Of a stretch of DNA of 64,000 bases, positions 56,787 through 64,000 are shown piece by piece; positions within the stretch are counted from its first letter, which is position 1, and each line of letters begins with the position of its first letter. The DNA is from Pelagovum pacificum (GTDB lineage: Bacteria; Pseudomonadota; Alphaproteobacteria; Rhodobacterales; Rhodobacteraceae): contig NZ_CP065915.1 of assembly GCF_016134045.1 (NCBI RefSeq), forward strand, positions 3,843,001-3,907,000. The letters run 5' to 3'. The position numbers were made by a program, and so were the translations under genes. The notes under the pieces were generated by a model that had not been told where the DNA came from, searched no databases, and saw only the letters and a list, made by a program, of their open reading frames with translations.

Positions 56787-57314
56787 ATGACCAACACGAA
56801 ACGGACCACCCTGCGCGGATGGATGATCAAACTGGCGACGGCGGGCGCGATGCTGCTCGCCGGAGGCGCGGCGACGGCGCAGACCTTCAACGGCAACGAC
56901 TACGTGAACACCGGCTTCAACCGGGTCGGCGGGCAGTCCTATGCCGCCGGCACCTACACAGTGCGCAACGATCCCGGCGGCCTGCTGACGAACCGGGTGA
57001 ACGAAATCCACCGTCTGAAGCAGACCGGTCAGCCGATCCGTGTGACGGGGCGCTACTGCAACTCCACCTGTACGATGTTCATCGGCCTGCCGAACGCCTG
57101 CATCGATCCGAACACCAGCTTCGGGTTCCATGGGCCGTCCAGCTACGGGCGGCCGCTCGATCCGGCGACATTCGATTCCGCCTCGCGGATCATGTCGGTG
57201 AACTACCCGCCGCAGCTGCGGCAATGGTTCATGTCCGAGGGCCGGCATCGCATCAACGGCATGCACCGCATCAGCGGGGCGCAACTCATCAACATGGGCG
57301 TGCGGGCCTGCTGA
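56787..57314 (+). CDS. Secreted protein with a possible ClpP-like/COG3904 fold
   Basis: Protein of 175 residues with signal MTNTKRTTLRGWMIKLATAG ... GAATAQ. The mature part is cysteine-bearing: RYCNSTCTMFIGLPNACIDP, then TSFGFHGPSS, and a C-terminal GAQLINMGVRAC. The C-x-S-x-C plus later FGFHGP pattern recalls COG3904-type periplasmic proteins of the ClpP/crotonase superfamily, where a Ser and His lie in similar places; this is only a by-eye resemblance. GGAGG about 9 nt upstream of the ATG. Its stop touches the convergent sthA stop. Confidence 0.65.
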   Translation: MTNTKRTTLRGWMIKLATAGAMLLAGGAATAQTFNGNDYVNTGFNRVGGQSYAAGTYTVRNDPGGLLTNRVNEIHRLKQTGQPIRVTGRYCNSTCTMFIGLPNACIDPNTSFGFHGPSSYGRPLDPATFDSASRIMSVNYPPQLRQWFMSEGRHRINGMHRISGAQLINMGVRAC

Positions 57315-58706
57315 TCAGGCCGGGGCCATCCTGTTCCACGCGTCGAGGCCCGCAACCTTGTAGGCCTCGGCGAGCGTCGGGTAGTTGAAGGTGTTCTCGA
57401 CGAAGAAGTCGACCGACCCCTTGAGGTTGATGACCGCCTGCCCGATGTGGATCAGCTCCGTCGCGCCTTCGCCGACGATGTGCGCGCCCAGTAGGCGGCG
57501 CGTCTCCAGCGAGAAGATCAGCTTCAGGAAGCCCGAGTTCACCCCCATGATGTGCCCGCGAGAGGTCTCGCGGAACCGGGCGATGCCGCACTCGTAAGGA
57601 ATGTTCGCCTTGCGGACGTCCTCCTCCGACATGCCGACGGTCGAGATCTCGGGAACGGCGTAGATACCGTAGGGAAAGGTCTCGGGCGCGGGGGGCAGGG
57701 GCATCCCGAAAGCATGACAGGCGGCGACCCGGCCTTGCTCCATCGAGGTGGAGGCGAGGGAGGGGAAGCCGATCACGTCCCCGGCGGCGTAGATGTTCGG
57801 CACACTGGTCTGGAACGTCTTGGGATCGACCCCGATCCGGCCGCGCTTGTCGGCCTCGATGCCGAGCGCGGAGACGTTCAGGCTGCCCACGTTGCCCGAC
57901 CGGCCGGCGGCGAACAGCAGAAGGTCCGACTTCACCCGCCGCCCGTCCTCGAGCGACACGGTGACCCCGGCCTCCGTATTCTCAACCTTTTCGATCGTCG
58001 CGCCGAGCCGGACGGTCATGCCGCGGTCGCGCATCTGGTGGATGAAGTCCTCGGTGATCTCGTCGTCGATGAAGGGCAGGATCTCCTTGCGGGATTCGAT
58101 CAGCGTCACCGGCACGTCGAGCGCGGAAAAGATCGTCGCATATTCCACCCCGATCACGCCGCCACCGATCACCGTGAGGCTGCGGGGCAGGTGGTCGAGC
58201 TCCAGGATCTCGTCGCTGTCGAAGACCCGCTTCTTGTCGAACGGCACGTTGTCGGGCCGGAACGGCCGGGTGCCAACGGCGATCAGCGCCTTGTCGAACT
58301 CGACCTCGCTGACCTCGCCCTCGGCCGTCGTCAGTTGAACGTGATGGTCGTCGATGAATTTCGCCTCGGCGAAGGCGCTTTTGACCTTGTTGCGCATGAA
58401 CTGGTGCTGAAGCACCTCGACCTCGTGGTCGAGCGTCTTGTGCAGGCGCTGCATCAGGTCCATCGCGGTGATGTCCTGCTTCACCCGGTAGCCGCGGCCG
58501 TAGAACTCCCGCTCGCGCCAGCCGGACAGGTTGAGCACAGTTTCACGCAGGGTCTTTGACGGAATCGTGCCGGTGTGGACTGATACGCCGCCGAGCCGGC
58601 GTCCCCGGTCGACCACGAGCACCGACTTGCCCAGTTTCGCGGACTGGACCGCGGCACGCCGTCCGGCGGGGCCGCTTCCGATGACCAGCATGTCGATACG
58701 TTCCAT
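57315..58706 (-). CDS. sthA: Soluble Si-specific NAD(P)+ transhydrogenase
   Basis: Flavoprotein of 463 residues. The ATG at 58706 follows AGGAGGATCC. The FAD motif is DMLVIGSGPAGRRAAVQSAK; the NAD motif is SLTVIGGGVIGVEYATIFSA; the C-terminal interface is present (GATELIHIGQAVINLKGSVD). The disulfide position reads GGVSVHTGTIPSKTLRE, with no CxxxxC pair, so it is a transhydrogenase rather than a lipoamide/glutathione/mercuric reductase. It interconverts NADPH and NADH. It lies 142 bp downstream of the copper ATPase, with a hairpin in between. Confidence 0.92.
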   Translation of the reverse strand: MERIDMLVIGSGPAGRRAAVQSAKLGKSVLVVDRGRRLGGVSVHTGTIPSKTLRETVLNLSGWREREFYGRGYRVKQDITAMDLMQRLHKTLDHEVEVLQHQFMRNKVKSAFAEAKFIDDHHVQLTTAEGEVSEVEFDKALIAVGTRPFRPDNVPFDKKRVFDSDEILELDHLPRSLTVIGGGVIGVEYATIFSALDVPVTLIESRKEILPFIDDEITEDFIHQMRDRGMTVRLGATIEKVENTEAGVTVSLEDGRRVKSDLLLFAAGRSGNVGSLNVSALGIEADKRGRIGVDPKTFQTSVPNIYAAGDVIGFPSLASTSMEQGRVAACHAFGMPLPPAPETFPYGIYAVPEISTVGMSEEDVRKANIPYECGIARFRETSRGHIMGVNSGFLKLIFSLETRRLLGAHIVGEGATELIHIGQAVINLKGSVDFFVENTFNYPTLAEAYKVAGLDAWNRMAPA

Positions 58707-58818
58707 GGCGGATCCTCCTGCTTCGGGCCGATCAAGGGTATTCACCCGTCCGGAGGCAACCGCTGCAACTGCGAAAGGGTCCAATTGTGCCCTCACCATC
58801 ACCCTTTGCCCAAGATTC

Positions 58819-58841
58819 GTGCGCCCCTCCACGGGGCGCAC
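58819..58841 (-). terminator. Hairpin downstream of the copper ATPase
   Basis: Perfect 9-bp stem GTGCGCCCC / GGGGCGCAC, 5-nt loop, 6 nt past the ATPase stop in the minus direction. No U-run. Confidence 0.5.
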
Positions 58842-58847
58842 AAGGGG

Positions 58848-61277
<2,430 letters not shown>

Positions 61278-61310
61278 GGCGGCACACTTGCTATTCGGCT
61301 TGATGCGCCC

Positions 61311-61341
61311 CACGTAGAGGTTCCAGTAACTGGAAGGTCAA
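61311..61341 (-). promoter_or_regulatory. CueR/HmrR-type promoter-operator
   Basis: On the minus strand, TTGACC (61341-61336) and TACGTG (61316-61311) are 19 bp apart, the long spacer typical of MerR-family promoters. Inside the spacer is the dyad TTCCAGT-T-ACTGGAA (61321-61335). The activator would twist it to bring the elements into register. It drives the ATPase gene and overlaps the upstream side of cueR. Confidence 0.85.
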
Positions 61342-61353
61342 GGAGGACAGTCG

Positions 61354-61743
61354 ATGAATATCGGACAAATGTCCGAGGCCACGGGCCTCCCCGCCAAGAC
61401 GATCCGGTATTACGAGGATATCGGCCTCGTGCGGCCCGCGCGGGGAGAGAACGGCTACCGCGCCTTCAGCGAGGCGGACCGGCACAAGCTGACCTTCCTC
61501 GCCCGGTCCCGGTCGCTCGGCTTTTCGATCGAGGACTGCCGCACGCTGCTGTCACTCTATGAGGATCGTGACCGGGCGAGCGCCGATGTGCGGGCGGTGG
61601 CCGAGCGGAACCTCGAGAAGATCGAGACCAAGATTGCCGAACTCGAGGCGTTGAAGGCGACCCTGTCGACACTCGTCCATCGCTGCCACGGCGACGACCG
61701 GCCGGATTGTCCGATCCTCGAGGACCTGTCGGCTCACTCCTGA
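61354..61743 (+). CDS. cueR: CueR-type copper-responsive MerR regulator
   Basis: Regulator of 129 residues. The N-terminal winged HTH reads MNIGQMSEATGLPAKTIRYY, EDIGLVRPARGENGYRAFSE. A dimerisation coiled coil follows (about 75-110). The C-terminal metal loop has CHGDDRPDCPI, two Cys separated by 7 residues as in CueR (Cu+ / Ag+ sensing); no third Cys as in mercury sensors. An AAGGAGGA precedes the ATG. Divergent from the copper ATPase; overlaps the convergent ROK gene by 10 bp. Confidence 0.93.
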   Translation: MNIGQMSEATGLPAKTIRYYEDIGLVRPARGENGYRAFSEADRHKLTFLARSRSLGFSIEDCRTLLSLYEDRDRASADVRAVAERNLEKIETKIAELEALKATLSTLVHRCHGDDRPDCPILEDLSAHS

Positions 61744-62900
61744 AGGTAGCGGGCCACGATGGGGCGATAGCCGGCGCCGAGCGCGCAGGCCATTGTACCG
61801 AGCTTGCCGGCGACGATGCGGGGGACGTGGATGCCGCGCGTGTCGAGCTCCTCCATCGCCCGGGCGGTGCGATCGACGAGCGAGGCGCGGATCGCAGCGG
61901 GAAAGCTGCCGTCTATCACGATGACCGGCAGATCTAGCACGGCGGCGAGCACGACCGCGAGCTGCGCCAACCGCCGCGCGGTCTCCGCCATCCATGCCTC
62001 GCGCACCTCGTCGAACCCGTCCCAGTGCCGCGACTGAAGCAGCCGCTGGCCGGAGCCCGGCTCCTGGCTGTCGAGCAGGCGTTCGAGTTCATACAGGGAT
62101 GCGACTTCGAGCAGCTGTCCGGTTGTGCCGTCCGGCCGGGTGACCGGGATCGTTGCAATGGCGCCGGCATTTCCTCTGAGCCCGTGATAGAGTCTGTTTC
62201 CGATCACGATGCCCCCGCCGACAAAGGCCCCGACATAGGCATGAGCGAAGTCGGAGAAGCCGACGGCGTTTCCGAACATATGCTCACCGAGGCAGGAGAG
62301 TGACCCGTCGTTACCGACGAATGTCGGCAGGCCGGTGACCGCCGCGATCTCGCCCATCGCATCGAAGTTGCGCCACGCGGCCATCTCGCTTTCGGGGGCG
62401 CCGAGGTTGTCGAGCCAGTCCCAAAGGTCGAACGGCATCCCGACGCCGATCCCGGCGACCCGGCTTCGACGGTCCGGGGTCAGCCCCTCCATGAGCAGGC
62501 GGGTGCCTTCCTTCAGGAAATGCAGCGTACCGTCGGGAGTGGGGTAGGCGTAGCGAACCTCCATATGGCCGCGCACCGTCCCGGCAAGGTCCAGCAGGAC
62601 GAGGTCCGACCGCCGACGCCCGAGGCGCAGACCGATGGAAAAGGCCCCGTTCGGGTCGAGACGCAGCGGAGTCGACGGTTTGCCGACCTTCCCGCGCACC
62701 GGCGTGTCGCGCACCACCAGCCCGTCCGATTCGAGGTTCCGCGTGATGACCGAGGCGGATTGCGCCGACAGGCCGGTCTGACGCGCGATCTCGGCAGATG
62801 CGGTCGGACCCTCACGCCGCAGCAGGCTCAGAATCGCCCGTTCGTTCGCGGATCGACCCTCCACCGTGAACGGGCGAGGGTCGTACAATGCGGCTTCCAT
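61734..62900 (-). CDS. ROK-family transcriptional regulator
   Basis: Protein of 388 residues. The start at 62900 (MEAALYDPRPFTVEGRSAN) has GGGGA upstream; the longer frame to 63086 enters the opposite intergenic region. Winged HTH (about 15-75): NERAILSLLRREGPTASAEI and LSAQSASVITRNLESDGLVV. The ROK domain has TFVGNDGSLSCLGEH and a diverged activity site (VIGNRLYHGLRGNAGAIATI) without the usual zinc-binding Cys cluster, so it is likely a pure repressor. Divergent from a FrcB-like sugar-binding protein gene with a palindrome between; most likely it regulates that transporter. Confidence 0.87.
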   Translation of the reverse strand: MEAALYDPRPFTVEGRSANERAILSLLRREGPTASAEIARQTGLSAQSASVITRNLESDGLVVRDTPVRGKVGKPSTPLRLDPNGAFSIGLRLGRRRSDLVLLDLAGTVRGHMEVRYAYPTPDGTLHFLKEGTRLLMEGLTPDRRSRVAGIGVGMPFDLWDWLDNLGAPESEMAAWRNFDAMGEIAAVTGLPTFVGNDGSLSCLGEHMFGNAVGFSDFAHAYVGAFVGGGIVIGNRLYHGLRGNAGAIATIPVTRPDGTTGQLLEVASLYELERLLDSQEPGSGQRLLQSRHWDGFDEVREAWMAETARRLAQLAVVLAAVLDLPVIVIDGSFPAAIRASLVDRTARAMEELDTRGIHVPRIVAGKLGTMACALGAGYRPIVARYLQE

Positions 62901-62947
62901 GACTTTCCCCGGTGTCTCTCGGCCCGAAGAGCGCCACAACGGAATTA

Positions 62948-62966
62948 ATAAATCAAGATGATTTAT
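62948..62966. promoter_or_regulatory. Candidate ROK-repressor operator
   Basis: Perfect inverted repeat ATAAATCA-AGA-TGATTTAT in the ROK/sugar-binding-protein divergent region, AT-rich against a GC-rich background. Immediately right lies TTGACG at 62970-62975, a possible -35 of the sugar gene (with a weak AATTGT -10 after 18 bp). Confidence 0.6.
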
Positions 62967-63079
62967 ATATTGACGAACCTGTCCTTTCGACGCAATTGTC
63001 CGGTGTCCGTCGCGATGGCGGGCCGTGCCGGGCGGGTCAGCCTGCCGAGGAGACGGCGCGAGAGTATTGGGAGGATACA

Positions 63080-64000
63080 ATGACAAAGCTCATGGCGAGC
63101 ACCGCGCTCGCTTTCGCCTGCATGGCCGGTGCGGCCGCTGCACAGGATTCCGAGATCAGCGCCTGCCTGATCACCAAGACCGACACCAACCCGTTCTTCG
63201 TGAAGATGCGCGAAGGCGCCAGCGCGAAGGCCGAGGAGCTCGGCATCGAGCTGATGACCTTCGCCGGTCAGGTCGACGGCGACCACGAAACCCAGGTTCA
63301 GGCGATCGAGACCTGCATCGCGTCCGGTGCGTCGGGCATCCTGCTGACCGCGTCTGACACCTCGTCCATCGTGTCGTCGGTCGAGCTCGCCCGCGAGAAC
63401 GGTCTGCTGGTGATCGCGCTCGACACACCGCTCAGCCCGATCGACGCGGCGGATGCGACGTTCGCGACCGACAACTTCCTTGCCGGTGAGCTGATCGGCC
63501 AGTGGGCCGCCGCCACCATGGGCGACGAGGCGGAGAACGCGAAGATCGCCATGCTCGACCTCAACGTCAGCCAGCCGACCGTCGGCGTGCTGCGTGACCA
63601 GGGCTTCCTGACCGGCTTCGGCATCGACGTCGGCGACCCGAACCGCTGGGGCGACGAGGAAGACGAGCGCATCGTCGGCAACGACGTCACGCAGGGCAAC
63701 GAGGAAGGCGGGCGCACCGCGATGGAGAACCTGCTGGCGCAGGATCCGGAGATCAACGTCGTCTACACGATCAACGAACCCGCCGCCGCCGGTGCCTACG
63801 AGGCGCTCCGCGCCATCGGCCGCGAGAACGACGTGCTGATCGTGTCCGTCGACGGTGGCTGCCCCGGCGTCCAGAACGTCGCGGACGGCGTGATCGGTGC
63901 CACGTCGCAGCAGTACCCGCTCGACATGGCGTCGCTCGGCATCGAGGCGATCGCCCAGTACGCCGAGGACGGCACCCTGCCGGAGCCGACCGAAGGCAAG
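63080..64000 (+). CDS. frcB: Sugar ABC transporter binding protein, FrcB-like (partial, open at window end)
   Basis: The first 307 residues of a type-I periplasmic binding protein, cut by the window. The ATG at 63080 follows GGGAGGATACA; signal [20 protein letters not shown]. The mature start [20 protein letters not shown] resembles rhizobial fructose-binding Frc[41 protein letters not shown] and [20 protein letters not shown] are typical. The sugar is likely fructose (with mannose/ribose), by family resemblance and ROK neighbour; downstream permease and ATPase genes are expected just past the window. Confidence 0.8.
   Translation, partial: MTKLMASTALAFACMAGAAAAQDSEISACLITKTDTNPFFVKMREGASAKAEELGIELMTFAGQVDGDHETQVQAIETCIASGASGILLTASDTSSIVSSVELARENGLLVIALDTPLSPIDAADATFATDNFLAGELIGQWAAATMGDEAENAKIAMLDLNVSQPTVGVLRDQGFLTGFGIDVGDPNRWGDEEDERIVGNDVTQGNEEGGRTAMENLLAQDPEINVVYTINEPAAAGAYEALRAIGRENDVLIVSVDGGCPGVQNVADGVIGATSQQYPLDMASLGIEAIAQYAEDGTLPEPTEGK

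Overview
The window is GC-rich chromosomal DNA that looks like a member of the Rhodobacteraceae (Alphaproteobacteria). The signs are an rnd-kdsD-lptC-lptA-lptB-hpf-ptsN block, adjacent dnaK and dnaJ behind an alphaproteobacterial RpoH-type promoter, a DUF5928-type Core-2 glycosyltransferase beside a NodH-like sulfotransferase, a RutR-controlled reductive pyrimidine/hydantoin operon, and many 4-nt ATGA/GTGA gene overlaps. I see no rRNA, tRNA, phage, transposase or CRISPR; apart from one MITE-like palindromic repeat it reads as stable core/accessory chromosome. This placement is inferred from gene content, not from a database search.

Layout: (1) 1-4.9 kb: a minus-strand pyrimidine/hydantoin catabolic operon (M20 amidase, three tiny lipoproteins, a periplasmic protein, dihydropyrimidinase, then a gene leaving the window), with a near-perfect RutR operator over its promoter and rutR divergent. 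(2) 5-9.7 kb: an orphan GAF/HisKA_2 histidine kinase, then a ribose-type sugar ABC importer (ATPase, permease, binding protein). (3) 9.7-15.2 kb: a small secreted protein, an L,D-transpeptidase, a diacylglycerol-kinase-like lipid kinase with a metallophosphoesterase, a CDF zinc exporter and a secreted SH3 protein. (4) 15.2-19.4 kb: a ynjF-ynjB-ynjC-ynjD-like set. (5) 19.5-27.5 kb: periplasmic MsrA, a sulfotransferase-like protein, a GNAT enzyme, argG, a membrane protein, Nudix genes, Hsp33 and the CCA-adding enzyme. (6) 27.5-32.6 kb: a possible leader peptide, a two-gene ABC exporter and a TrmA-type RNA methyltransferase. (7) 32.6-35.5 kb: envelope genes (two L,D-transpeptidases, a CAP-domain lipoprotein, mtgA). 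(8) 35.7-39.7 kb: dnaJ, dnaK and alkB. (9) 39.7-51.5 kb: a surface-polysaccharide locus (KpsM-type permease, cysQ, kdsB, four glycosyltransferases, galU, galE, a two-module sulfotransferase). (10) 51.5-56.5 kb: a palindromic repeat, then ptsN, hpf, lptBAC, kdsD and rnd. (11) 56.8-64 kb: a secreted protein, sthA, a copper P-type ATPase with its CueR-like regulator and operator, and a ROK regulator divergent from a FrcB-like sugar-binding protein that runs off the window.

How it fits together: CMP-Kdo supply (kdsD, kdsB), LPS transport (lptBAC), UDP-sugar supply (galU, galE), polymer export (KpsM-like) and PAPS turnover (CysQ) lie close to sulfotransferase and branching glycosyltransferase genes. 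This suggests a sulfated, branched surface glycan. Three L,D-transpeptidases, MtgA, a CAP lipoprotein and two SH3 proteins form a second envelope theme. The observations I would follow up first are the polysaccharide/double-sulfotransferase locus, the translationally coupled mini-lipoproteins in the RutR operon, the possible leader peptide before the ABC exporter, and candidate small RNAs around the GNAT gene.
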